DNA from: Rhyacophila brunnea
Lineage: Eukaryota > Arthropoda > Insecta > Trichoptera > Rhyacophilidae
Assembly (NCBI GenBank): GCA_022495005.1
Contig: JAGYXB010000102.1
Coordinates: forward strand, 1-64,000
Length of the DNA stretch: 64,000 bases
Reading direction: 5' to 3'
Each line of letters starts with the position of its first letter. Within the stretch, counting starts at the first letter, position 1. Below the pieces are notes generated by a model. The model was not told the DNA's origin and searched no databases. It worked only from the letters and a program-made list of their open reading frames with translations. A program made the position numbers and the translations under genes. Shown in pieces: positions 54,174 through 64,000 of the stretch.

Positions 54174-55250
54174 CATGACAAAACAGAACGGTGACAAAAC
54201 AGAACGATAAATATTATAACTATGAGCTTTCAGGAAAAATATAAATTTAATATTGAAATTGTTCTATCTCTATTAATATGTTGATAGATTTTTAATAGCA
54301 CAGATTTTCAATACGCCATAATAAATCAAATTATATACCTAATTTCTGCATTCCTAGAGTGGAATGCAGAAACATTTGTCATAACTAAAATTTCCTTAGC
54401 AGAAAACACTACTTATGCAGAAACATTGTCCTTAGTTAAGATCATTTCTATTGAAAATAATACCATATTTAAAAATTCTTTTTCCTATAGTTTGGGTAAA
54501 TTATTTTATAATTGTTAAACGATGACAAAAATATGACAACTGCATTTTATAAATGCAATAACTATAAATACATATTAATATTTAATTATAATACTCTTAT
54601 GTTTCCGTTATAAGTCATTATACGACGTGATTCAACAGGCACCGCAAGATATTTTTTTAACATGGTAACACTAGCGTCAAGTGTCATTCTTCACCTGGCA
54701 TTTTATATTTCTGCGGGCTGGCGTATAAAAGTAAAATAATATTCTCCAAGTACATGCCAAACGAATTAACACTATCAATATCCATATTGAGATACATTGT
54801 TAAATGAATTTGAGTGTATGGACTGTTTTATAGACATGCGAATTTATTTTGACAGCAGCTGTCAGTGGTAAATGGTAATACAGAAGGGGGCGTGTTCATA
54901 ACAAAAGTAGTCTATGGTTAAGGATTCCTTAACTCTATACTCAGGATTGTCTATAGTTAAGTCATGCTTTTCGGCGACTTATCCTTAGGATCTAAATCTT
55001 AGATTGTGCATGCCGCTCGTAATCGCTAGAAAGCCTCAAATAAACGGGACTTAACTCGGTGTTGCCGGCAAGCTTAGGATATCTCATCTTAATCAATATA
55101 ATAATATGTTTAAAATGATTGGGTGACTAGGTACAACGAAATAATGACCTAACCTAACCTAAATAGATTCCACAAAAATTAATGTTTCATTTTTCCCCTG
55201 GCAGTTTTGTTTTGTCACTGTTTTGTTTTGTCATATTCTGTTTTGTCCGG
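54174..55250. mobile_element. Foldback MITE with tandem GACAAAACAGAAC ends, copy 2
   Basis: The left end has two GACAAAACAGAAC units and the right end three inverted units. CAGGAAAAATATAAA / TTCATTTTTCCCCTGG and TTTTGTGGAATC-type sequence lies inside. The 1.08-kb body differs from copy 1 (8080-8731) and holds a 12-bp stem hairpin, TTTCTGCATTCC-TAGAGT-GGAATGCAGAAA, at 54343-54372. No ORF. Confidence 0.75.
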
Positions 55251-57221
55251 TTACCTAATTGCCATGTTGGGGATTGAACGAAAATAAATGCACAGGTGAC
55301 TTAAAAATGCAAATTTTCTTTTTCTCGTAAAAGATCTTCGCTCTATCGTCTGCTGCCTGGAACAGTTTGGTGGAACTGCATTTGAACCAATCACGGAGGT
55401 TCAAATGCGGTGTCGTCCTTTGCTACGGTTAATAATAAAACAGTAAGCAGGTACATGAACATAAATGTTATCTACTTATGTATATTTTTTTTTAATTCAT
55501 GACTTGTTTGGATTTAATGTAGCCTGGCTCTCAGGCATACATGTAGGTACCTCTGTCCCACGTTTAGACTGGGTTTGCTGCCAAAATTAGCTTTTGGACG
55601 TCAAGATTATTAAGTATAAGTTAGTTGAAAGATTCTGTTGAATTACAAAAGCGAAAGGTCATTGTACCACTATCGGAATGCAGTTTTTTTACTATGTCCA
55701 CACTTCAAGATCAATACGAGAATAAAACATTTAAATAGATAAACACGACCGTGCCTACGTAAATGGCACGCGTACAAATAGATAGCCAACTATTTTTATC
55801 TCCGTGAGTAATGACGTACTATTAAAGTTTATTGTATCGTGAAAGCTGTTAGTGTTTGAAGTTAGTCAAGGAACGCTTCAAACCGAATTAATAAGTGATT
55901 TAACTACACTGGTACTTAAAGAGATTAGTTGTCAAGTTATTGATTAGTTTGAACTTAACTTTAAATCATAAAATCAGTAAAGTATAGCAGAGTGCTTCCG
56001 ATAAAATTCACATGAGGAAATTAGTAGATAATGAATAAGCATAAAGCTTTTTGAAGCAAGCTTTTTAAATCAGAAGATTTAAGACAAATTAGAAATCTAC
56101 GAGAAATTTGGAGAATCCAGCATAGTCCAAAGCTTCAACAATTCCTGACTAAAATACATTGGACACGGCCTTGGATCGATCAGCCAGGAATGGAGCAGCG
56201 GAAACATCGATGTAACTTTTGGTGATTTCAGCGCCTTACAGTCAGAGTGCATTGTCAGACCCTACAAATGTGCTATCAGTAGGTAGGTATATCGTTTTAG
56301 CTTTCGGATTAATGTTTTCACGCCGTTCATATAGAATAGTAGAATGTAGTGCCAAATTATACTCATTTCGTTGACATTTTTTCAAATATTTAATTATTTT
56401 ATGTGACTTGACCAATTAAGTACTTGCTTTTAAAATAAAAAATGGTGATGATTTTACATATTGACATAAATATATTTTGTAGGAACATAAAGGATATTTT
56501 TTGTAGACAATTATTTCAGTAATTAAAACTGTAGGGTTTGGCAATGCATTCTGTGTGGAAGACGTTGAAATGAGGTCACCCAAAGCTACATCGACGTAGC
56601 CGCGACAATCCGATGTCTGCCTGTGCGATAAGTAGGGTTTGGCAATACGCAACCGCGTGTTACACCCTGGGGTTTTTACCTTACGAATAATACTCTTTAT
56701 TGTCAATTGCGTAATAATATAGCTGCCAATCAGCGTTGCGTTTTTACTAGCGTTTCTTGATACCTCCAACAGCTGTAAATATACTGAAAATGCGCTAGAT
56801 ATTTAGTTTATATAATTTCAGGCATATCAATTTTCTGACCATCAGATAGGTAGGTACTTAATGAAAGTAGGTCGATACATGAGAAATAAAACAACATAAT
56901 ATAGTTATAGTAGGTGTCAGTTTAATCGAAATTCGTATATGTTTTTATAGTGGGGTACCTATTGAATGTATACAGATGATAGTTTAGTTAGATAGAAAGT
57001 TTCTGGGAAAATACACTGTGAATTTTTCCCGTTGGTAGCTAATTATTTTTCAAAATTTTCATTTTTCTCGGTAGGCGAAACAAAGATATTGATTTCGTTT
57101 GCGGTAGAAAAAAAATTATTTTCACAAAATCTAGCGTTTTTTCCTGCCAAATAGCTAGTACCATGTCTGGTATGTTTTTGTTAGCGATAGTTAGCAACAC
57201 TGCTGCCAACGTGATTTAATA
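55251..57221. other. Stretch without confirmed gene
   Basis: A perfect 11-bp stem hairpin (GCATTTGAACC, 9-nt loop, GGTTCAAATGC) is at 55378-55408. GTAGGGTTTGGCAAT occurs twice 101 bp apart (56531, 56632). A 117-codon minus-strand frame (56416-56769) spans the latter and is unrecognised. A short upstream frame precedes the candidate exon below. Confidence 0.4.
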
Positions 57222-57281
57222 ATGGAATATAATATAAACAATAACAAAAATGCCGTGTTAAATTCAGACATCAAACAAAAG
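57222..57281 (+). CDS. Candidate first coding exon of a host gene
   Basis: An ATG in a favourable context (TAATAATGG) opens 20 codons, MEYNINNNKNAVLNSDIKQK. The last codon AAG is followed at once by GTAAGT, a near-ideal 5' splice site (phase 0). A separate 18-codon frame (57163-57219) ends two bases upstream, like an upstream ORF in a 5' leader. No downstream exon can be linked from sequence alone, and Asn/Lys-rich text is easy to find in AT-rich DNA. I recognise no family. Confidence 0.25.
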
Positions 57282-58106
57282 GTAAGTATCCAGGATTTTA
57301 AGCTTAGTGGTTATTAATACCTCAAAGGCAATCAATCATCAGGTGACGAGCGGCATCAATGATCCGAGAAAGTGACATAATTGCCACGACAGGTAATTAC
57401 GGAGGATGGATTTAAGATGTCCCCTTTGGTGAGGTCGTGCTATGTGTAGCTGATTGACGACGCAACACTTTTGGCTACAAATTTAGCCAGACAAGTCTTG
57501 AGATTGGAAAACGATTAGGTGGGCCGCACACAAATTGCATGTGACATTAGTTAGGGAGTTGCAATAATATCTAAGTACTAAATGCAATAAGCCAGCCTAG
57601 TCTAGCTAGACCGACATATACGTCATGTACGCAGGCGCACACAGAAAAATAGTTTAGGGGGATGCATTTTTTAAAAGTATCTATAATATTTTTATTGCTT
57701 TTTAAGGTTGCGGGGTTAACAACATCTAGCGAGTGTCACTGACTTACCCCACCAATCGCACTATCCATGTATATTCTTCATACCCAGACACTCCACACTT
57801 TGAGTTAAACGATAAACATCTGGCATGCAGATATAACAAAGGGTGTTCACTTACGTGTTATTGCTAGCTAGCTAGAGCTAGCGCAAGGCAAGTCATTTGG
57901 CGTATTTGAAAATAAATCTAAGTAAGTAGGTAGGTACATGAGGAATTTTCAGTTAATTTGAAAATAAAAGGGGAGGCCAAGCTAAATTCAAATTAAAAAA
58001 AAATATTGATAAATCTCCCATTTTATAATACATATTAAGTAAGTATGTAAAGTAACAAATTGATCAATAAAAATGTTAAGAATAATTCCGTTCGAATGAT
58101 TGCGTA
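57282..58106. other. Stretch with one shared repeat segment
   Basis: About 57770-57850 (CATACCCAGACACTCC.. ACGATAAACAYCTGGC) recurs at 63488-63575 in the same orientation. A GCTAGCTAGCTAGAGCTAGC motif is near 57864. No gene. Confidence 0.45.
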
Positions 58107-58463
58107 TTAAGGCTATACCTCAGTTGAGACATGGTCTAAAAAGATCGTGGCTGGGCGATGCGCGGATTGTGCAAATGACGCGTGCCGAACGAAATATAAT
58201 TTGTCATATAAATCCAACATGCGTCCATTTAATGTTCTGTTTATTGTTCTATTAGTAACAATAATAATATATTCATTGACATGTTTTCTTTTTCAAGTAA
58301 ATGGGTAACGTTTTTAGTCATCTTTACACGATTTAAGAATTAATACCCCCGTCGCCATCACGAACCAAATTGACGTGTTCACAGCTCGACTTTCGCTCTC
58401 CGATTGCCAGCGAGTCCAAAATTTCGTCGCACCTATAGTTGAAAATTATTTGCCGTTTCACTG
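58107..58463 (-). repeat. Dispersed 360-bp repeat, copy 2
   Basis: The reverse-orientation copy of 28191-28557. Both boundaries (CTATACCTCAGTTGAG and GCCGTTTCACTG) coincide with those of copy 1, so the unit length is defined. Confidence 0.8.
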
Positions 58464-59928
58464 AAGTATGCTCTTGATGTCAAATCGAATTTACGTAGTG
58501 ATTGACAGACGAATTCTAGCAACTCGGAGAGTAAAATATCAAACGTATTTGAAATCCAACGAACCTGGTCTGCGTACTTAAAATTCCGCCGATTTGAGGT
58601 GCTCCACGCGAAAAAAAGTCCGAAGCATCGTCTGATTTGCGTGCCAATGGAGCACATGCTTTATACGTCAGATTGAATAAATATTGATATTAAATGTTTG
58701 CCGAATTGTTAGTGTTTTGTGCGAGGGCGCTTAGCAATACGGTACACTGACTTCACTCAGACTTCAGACGGAAAATAACATTCTATTCCCGGAGAAAAAA
58801 AAAGTGGCGAAAAATGTAGGTCTATTTCTGGTGCGTAGAATAAACGAAGGAGAATTATGGCTATGCAAGACGTCTCGACCTTACTGACAACGTATTGCTA
58901 AAGAGTACAGACGTATATGCGTTTAATATCAGACTGTCTGGTTTAAATAATTTCACGAGGATCGGTGTTTATCCCTACGCGCAACACGCCTTCAAAGCTA
59001 TTTTGTTTTTGGAGCCTCAGAAATAGGTAAGTATGCAATGTTTTTACCAAATGAAACTTGGAATCATCGTAATACAGATTGTGCACTTCACCGATTAAGC
59101 TAAGATCTACATACCAATGGCAAATGGTAACTTTTGGAAAGAGGTAGGCTGTGGTGATCAGAGAAAAAGAGCATACTTGTCAGGTATACATAAGGGAAAG
59201 ATAATACGTTGTTATTACTGATCAATATGTACATAGTAATGACAACGACACACTAAATTGATGAAATTTCAATAGCTTACTAACGATATAAAACTTGAAC
59301 GATGAGTTTAAATTATGTGTTTTCCAAAACATTTAAACACATCAAAATTCATTAAATAGAATATTTTTTATTTTTAAAAACAATCTAAGTATTAGGTACT
59401 TAAGTACTTATATTCTGTGTGTGATTGAATTTTATTGATTATTAGGTAGGTAAATAGGTGTTATTTAAAAAAAAACATTAATTCTTCATTACATTATTCT
59501 TAGTCATTCACTTTCCTCTGTGCTTTGGCCTCTAAGCTACCGATCCGTACACGATTCATGCGAATTATTTGTACCTACTACAAATTCCGCCTATCAGGAG
59601 GCAATTTATTTTATGATCAAAAATTAAGGTAAATTAAATTATTAACTTAATTGTAACAGACGTCTGATGTTAATTATTTGTTTTCTATAATAAAGAATTT
59701 AAAATTATTAAAACCTTCAGTATTGAATAAAAAAATAATAATTTAATTATTTTTAGTTTAGGTGACGGAGTACACTGTGTGCGTGAATTAACAATGATTT
59801 TTATTGTCTTCTTTTATTAAACAGATAATACATAGAATTCCGATTGGCTATATTCAATACGATACATTTTGATGCAGGGTTTTGAATGTGTGTGTCCTAC
59901 GAAAATGAAGCACGCATTATGCACGTGA
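58464..59928. other. Stretch without confirmed gene
   Basis: At 59021-59031 AATAG|GTAAGTATG resembles a strong splice donor following about 60 bp of open sequence. No ATG-led exon is clear. A 74-codon minus-strand frame (58433-58657) is unrecognised. Confidence 0.35.
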
Positions 59929-60099
59929 AATAGTGTGTGTAATACACCAATATTAAATGAGCGTCAATGCATAAGCCGAGAGCAGTTGTCAGTATTCAAC
60001 GTATGGTGTATATTCGTGACACGTGTTTATCCCGGTTCTACCTTAATTGAGATCAGTTACGTGATAAGTACTCCTTACCCGATAGGTATTTCAGTTCCC
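59929..60099 (+). repeat. Dispersed ~180-bp repeat, copy 2
   Basis: Matches 37534-37715 in the same orientation, with small indels. Confidence 0.75.
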
Positions 60100-60466
60100 A
60101 TTAATTATGAGTTCTCTGGTGGCCTTCACAATCAGTCAGTTCGTCAAACTCTCCGTCCCTAAATCCGCCACTGTTGATAACTAAAATTTAGGCAGTTAGC
60201 GAACAAAAAGCAGTTGCAAGTGGTTTATTTCTGGTCGTGCCTAAAGTAGTATCCCGGAATCTATCTTTAGTATGGAGATACACTAACCATTAAAAAGGTC
60301 ACGGAGACATGGATGAGAATGTGAGATGGATTTATTGTGTTTCCGCTTCGTTGACAACTTAACGACACTCCGCGAAGGCTACACCTGCATCGTAATCGAT
60401 ACATATCTAGGTATTTATTGGATGTACCAGTACCTATTGATTGTCACGTTTGGTATGTCCATTTCA
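60100..60466. other. Spacer, no gene seen
   Basis: No gene or repeat could be supported. Confidence 0.4.
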
Positions 60467-61012
60467 CAGTGGCGAAGGGTGGAGGTAGGCTGTTAAGATC
60501 CGCTATAAATAGTGCACATTAAACTTTGTCAGTCATACATATGTATTTGTTTTCATTGAAATAAGACTACTATTATGGTGTTGGTTAGTTTTTAAAATTC
60601 AATTAAATCGATAATAGTCAATAAAAAGATAATAGTCAAAAAAACTCATTTATCTATAAAATATTTAAAATTATGCAATTAAATCATGCATAACTTTGGA
60701 AATTTTATAGATAGAATATTATTTTTTATTTATTATAGTTTGGTTTAGGCAAGTTTTAATGAATGTAAAAAAATGAGCCAACAATATGAAACGTATGGAT
60801 GAAAAAGTGTGCACTGTTGTATCGTCCAAAATATATCAAAACTATTATGGTTTCGTATAGGCAGGGTTTAATTGATTTTTTAAAATTAACCAACACTATC
60901 TGTAAATAATTGAGTCATAATTTAATAAAAACAAATAGGTATGTCTGACTAACAAAGTTTAATGTGCACTATTTATGGCGGATCAATAGCCTACGTCCAC
61001 CTTTCGCTACTG
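60467..61012. mobile_element. Foldback MITE (CAGTGGCGAAGGGTGGAGG ends)
   Basis: The left arm begins CAGTGGCGAAGGGTGGAGG and continues through TAGGCTGTTAAGATCCGC and TTAAACTTTGTCAGTCAT. The right arm is its inverted copy (CAGTAGCGAAAGGTGGACG). The arms extend over about 140 bp, and the middle also pairs (TTATCTATAAAAT / ATTTTATAGATA). hAT-like CAGTGGCG ends are suggestive, but the flanking 8-mers do not match. Partial copies are at 31196-31345 and 34735-34900. Confidence 0.8.
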
Positions 61013-61099
61013 CAGATTAGATATAAATGTAATGTATAGTAAACGAATAAAAACTAGATGATGCGAAAAGACGCTCAATAATGGCTATGGGAATACTAC

Positions 61100-61215
61100 A
61101 AGTACAATATAGGTCACACAGTCACACATATTCAGCGGCGGGTTTCCTTTATGCAGATGACGCAATCGATTCGTCAGAAGATATAAAAGGGGGCCTCAAA
61201 ATATTTCAAACACGT
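61100..61215 (+). pseudogene. Possible RT fragment with YADD box
   Basis: One frame reads AAGFLYADDAIDSSEDIKGG. YADD with a hydrophobic residue before it is the catalytic box of reverse transcriptases, and the following acidic/Gly spacing is plausible. The surrounding motifs are missing and chance is possible. Confidence 0.3.
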
Positions 61216-61219
61216 CATA

Positions 61220-62185
61220 GGGCAGAGCGGGGTCACTCGATCATGATTTTGCTCAAAGCAGTATAGCTTCAAATTAATGAAGAAATAAGAAATGACATCT
61301 TTTAAAACAGATAAGTTGTTTATTTGGTCATGTAACTTCATCAAAAAACTGTAACAAAGACGATGTTTACAAGACTAAATTTACATTAATGTCACAAATG
61401 CCAGATGGCTCAGTTAACCCCACTAGGTGGGGTCAACTGAGCCACCCAATGGGGTTAGTTGAGCCAGTCCCCGTAGAAAGGCTTTTTTCATCAGAGCAAT
61501 ATAAAATACAAACAAAATCTTTCTTAAATCTTTAATCCAAGTTATTAGAAAACAATAGGAACATATAGTTATACTTGTCTGTACTTTATTCTTCTTTTGG
61601 AGATTTTTAGTTTTCTTAACAGGTCGTGTCTCTTCATCAGATTCAGAGGAACTCTTCAAAATAGCTTTCTTTACTGTCAGTTTCTTCGACTTTACTATCT
61701 TTTTGCTACCCTCACTTTTCCGTTTACTCTGTTCTGCAACAAGCTGGCCCTTCTCAGGTGTATCTGTTACTTTCAGGTGTACGTTTGTTATGGCTCAAAT
61801 GACCCCTTCCCCAAATTATTACTAATTGGATTGAGCCACCTAAAGACTATTGAAAATAGATTATTTTTGATACTGTCATCGCATAAACACACTATTTTTA
61901 AATCAAAATACATTTACTTGATTGCCGAAACACCACAGACATGTGCTTGAAAGTCTTGAGACCAAAAAGTATGAGGAACTGCTTTCTTTACTTTTGGTGT
62001 GCAAATAGTAACATCGCACGTTCACAGTCACATCGAACACCGGACGGTGAAAGATGCAATCGCGGATTGGCTGCCTACCCCTCCCGTTTTTTTCGGAATC
62101 CACCGCTTGCATCTATAATGCGGCGTAAGAGTGATACTACGGGTGGCGCAAGTGACCCCGTGGCTCAAATGACCCCGCTCTGCCC
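61220..62185 (-). mobile_element. TA-flanked element with GGGCAGAGCGGGGTCA ends
   Basis: Perfect inverted ends GGGCAGAGCGGGGTCA are bordered by TA (61218-61219 and 62186-62187), the duplication of the Tc1/mariner/pogo group. Words of the type GGGGTCAACTGAGCCA / TGGCTCAAATGACCCC recur inside near 61423-61470, 61794 and 62160, as subterminal repeats. 966 bp, with a degenerate ORF on the minus strand. Assignment to pogo is inference. Confidence 0.8.
61423..61765 (-). pseudogene. Degenerate basic/acidic ORF inside the TA element
   Basis: The minus strand is open upstream of the first ATG. It reads TPEKGQLVAEQSKRKSEGSK, then KIVKSKKLTVKKAILKSSSE, then SDEETRPVKKTKNLQKK before entering hydrophobic and terminal-repeat sequence. 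Alternating Lys-rich and Ser/Glu/Asp-rich text of this kind is common in the linker or C-terminal tails of pogo-type transposases. Such low-complexity text is not diagnostic, and no DDE motif is present. Confidence 0.4.
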
Positions 62186-62319
62186 TACTATTAATAAATT
62201 AAACTAGAATCTTAAATTTCTCACAAATTTAGCACTTTTTTACGAGAAATGGATGTTAGCCACTAGCCACTAGCTCAACATATTCAGTCCATCCTCTGAC
62301 TCTTGAAAAGATCCAGATT

Positions 62320-62390
62320 CAGAAGTCGATCCTGGGACGCACGACGATATGCCGACGCGTAACCCGCTCGGCTATCACGGGCATTAGAAG
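62320..62390 (-). mobile_element. tRNA-derived SINE head, degenerate
   Basis: On the minus strand GATAGCCGAGCGGGTTACGC is a good A box. About 35 bp later GGATCGACTTC resembles the B box GGTTCGANTCC with changes. The pattern fits a Ser/Leu-type tRNA-derived SINE head; no cloverleaf forms. Confidence 0.45.
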
Positions 62391-62635
62391 TTAATTAATC
62401 AGGCTAAAAGTTATATTTAGGATTTCCAATAAAAAGTCTGGTAAAAAAAAATAATCTTCAGTTATTCCTTGTTCTATCTTATAAACCTGATAAATCCAAA
62501 ACAATTATTCAAGAGAAAGTAAAAACCGTCTAATTTTCATTTTAGAAGCTCAAAATTCATGAAATGAAATGTGATAAATAAAATGTTATCCAGACCATGT
62601 CAAAATCTTTGCAAATAACATCAAAGAAGTCCATA

Positions 62636-63010
62636 TCATCGGTGTTTTGTAAAAAGGGCGAATTAACCAAAATGCTATTTTACAGGAGGATTTTTAACTA
62701 TTGACATTTATTTGTTTTTGACCTTGATGATTATAAATATCTAACAAGTTTATAATAAAGCTTAGAAAGAATACTGTCATTATAATAGGCATTATTATAT
62801 AATATTTTAAAAGGCCTTATATGTCACATTCGCTTTTTATTCGTAATTTTAATTAATTTAATTTTAGTCCATTATCAATACATTCCTGTGGAGATAAAAA
62901 TTCGCCGTTTTTACACAACAAAGCTAGTGGAGTTAATAAGTATTGTATTTTCATTAAAATCTAGATTTCGCCAAAATGGTTGATTCGCCCTTTTTACAAA
63001 ACACCGACGA
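62636..63010. mobile_element. TA-flanked MITE (TCATCGGTGTTTTG ends)
   Basis: About 34-bp inverted ends (TCATCGGTGTTTTGTAAAAA then GGGCGAATTAACCA) lie between TA dinucleotides (62634-62635 and 63011-63012). 375 bp, AT-rich interior without ORFs. The TA duplication suggests a Tc1/mariner-group parent. Confidence 0.85.
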
Positions 63011-63012
63011 TA

Positions 63013-63490
63013 TTATAAGCACTCAAATACAGGACTCGAAATGACCGGAGCGCACCAGAGCGCCGTTCCGGTTCATAAAACACCCAAAATTATCGCTCCG
63101 TCTCGTGAAAAAATCATTCGACCGTTCGAGCTAAATAGGCCATTATAACAAAAAATCTAACTCACTTATTTCTATAAAATAGCCATATAAACATAGATAC
63201 CTACTTAAATAGGTTAATATTTTCGTAAAACTATTGAGAGCTTCGGTTCGTAAGATTTTCCATTTCAAGCGCTGCTCAAATACAAAGATGCGCCGGGCTA
63301 CTGCACCCCTAAACACGCCACTGCACATATTTATAATACAAAATAATAAAATGTTTATCGAAGCTACTACAAGTAGGTACTAATTTTTAAGGCGGTGGGA
63401 GGAGAATGGGTTAACAAAATCTAGCACGCATCACTTAATTCCACATTTACGTCGATTCAATCGCAGAATAACACACTTTTACAGGTACGT
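63013..63490. other. Spacer, no gene seen
   Basis: No gene or repeat could be supported. Confidence 0.4.
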
Positions 63491-63575
63491 TCCCCATACC
63501 CAGACACTCCGAACTTTGAGTCCAACGATAAACACCTGGCCTGCAGATATTATATCTAAGAGTGTTCACCTACAA
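63491..63575 (+). repeat. Short dispersed repeat, second copy
   Basis: CATACCCAGACACTCC to GTGTTCACCTAC matches about 57770-57850 in the same orientation. Class unknown. Confidence 0.65.
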
Positions 63576-63800
63576 GCTATTGTGAGCTGTCTCATTCACA
63601 AGTGGTTATCGAATGCGGTCATAATTATTAGGACCGCCAGTGTCTGTTTGTGTCATCCGCATCGGAATATTGAAGCAACCATTGGGTGCTCCATTGTGAA
63701 GGTTATTTGACAGCCAAATTATTCGGACCACGATATTCGGTAATGAGGCCGTGTAGAAGAAGAATAAAAAATGTTTCATTCTGTTAAATAATTATTTTTT

Positions 63801-63890
63801 TTTCTGTTCCTGTGGGGTCCGGACCGAGAGAAGTGGAAGCAGCTTGAAGAGGCCTTCATCCAGCAGTGGATAGATTCAGGCTGATGATGA
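63801..63890 (+). pseudogene. LINE RT extreme C-terminus with (TGA)n tail
   Basis: The frame GPDREKWKQLEEAFIQQW then IDSG ends at TGA (63882-63884) and runs straight into a TGATGATGATGA tract. DRE.W..LEEAFIQQW is the last segment of an insect non-LTR reverse transcriptase. A microsatellite directly after the stop marks the element's 3' end, as in RTE-like LINEs. Only about 25 codons survive, a heavily 5'-truncated insertion. The sequence is the best preserved copy in this window of the motif that makes up the minisatellite arrays at 45890-47600 and 49060-51340. Confidence 0.8.
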
Positions 63891-64000
63891 TGACACACAT
63901 AGTAGTCTATGAATGATAACAATATTTATGTTAACATCGTGTATAGGTACCTACACCTGATTGTTATCATGAAGATTGCAAAATATGTAATAATTTCAAA

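Noticed and set aside
56416..56769. 117-codon minus-strand frame
   Set aside because: No recognised motif; it spans a direct duplication of GTAGGGTTTGGCAAT and lacks splice support.

Overview
The window looks like non-coding DNA from an arthropod, most likely a moth or butterfly. It is strongly AT-rich and full of the short TAGGTAGGTACCTAC-type words and CCTAA/TTAGG words common in Lepidoptera. Its transposon mix (mariner, many hAT elements and hAT MITEs, Helitrons with internal minisatellites, RT-type LINE 3' ends, tRNA-derived SINEs) also fits. The taxonomic call is inference. I found no convincing complete host gene. One short candidate first coding exon (57222-57281) is the only host-like signal worth testing.

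Layout. 1-8 kb: a decayed hAT with a second hAT inside it, then two near-identical mariner elements. One mariner sits inside a TTAA-flanked repeat. 8-22 kb: MITEs, LINE 3' fragments, a SINE, a 1.39-kb perfect-ended foldback element (16620-18011) and a 640-bp hAT MITE with a perfect 8-bp duplication. 22-35 kb: a 2.84-kb inverted-repeat element of unclear class, several hAT elements with exact 8-bp duplications (two of them nested), LINE and SINE pieces, and a 1.73-kb hAT pseudo-transposon. 35-42 kb: further copies of the dispersed families.

42.3-53.5 kb is the most remarkable part. A Helitron-like tandem-repeat element (42279-53213) is split by a hAT (43498-52905, duplication CCTGCGAA). The hAT is itself split by two head-to-tail Helitrons (45224-48192 and 48193-51935) lying between one A and one T. 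The second Helitron carries a 214-bp MITE (48645-48858, duplication TTAATCTC). Large minisatellite arrays inside both Helitrons are built on a fossil of a LINE reverse-transcriptase C-terminus plus its (TGA)n tail. A separate copy of that LINE end lies at 63822-63890.

53.5-64 kb: sparse repeats, a foldback MITE with tandem-repeat ends, a TA-flanked element (61220-62185) with a degenerate basic/acidic ORF, another TA-flanked MITE (62636-63010) and the LINE 3' end. The parts do not form a pathway. Their interest is in the insertion order they record, including several empty target sites preserved within the same window. All identifications come from reading the sequence and recalled family features. 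No database search was possible.
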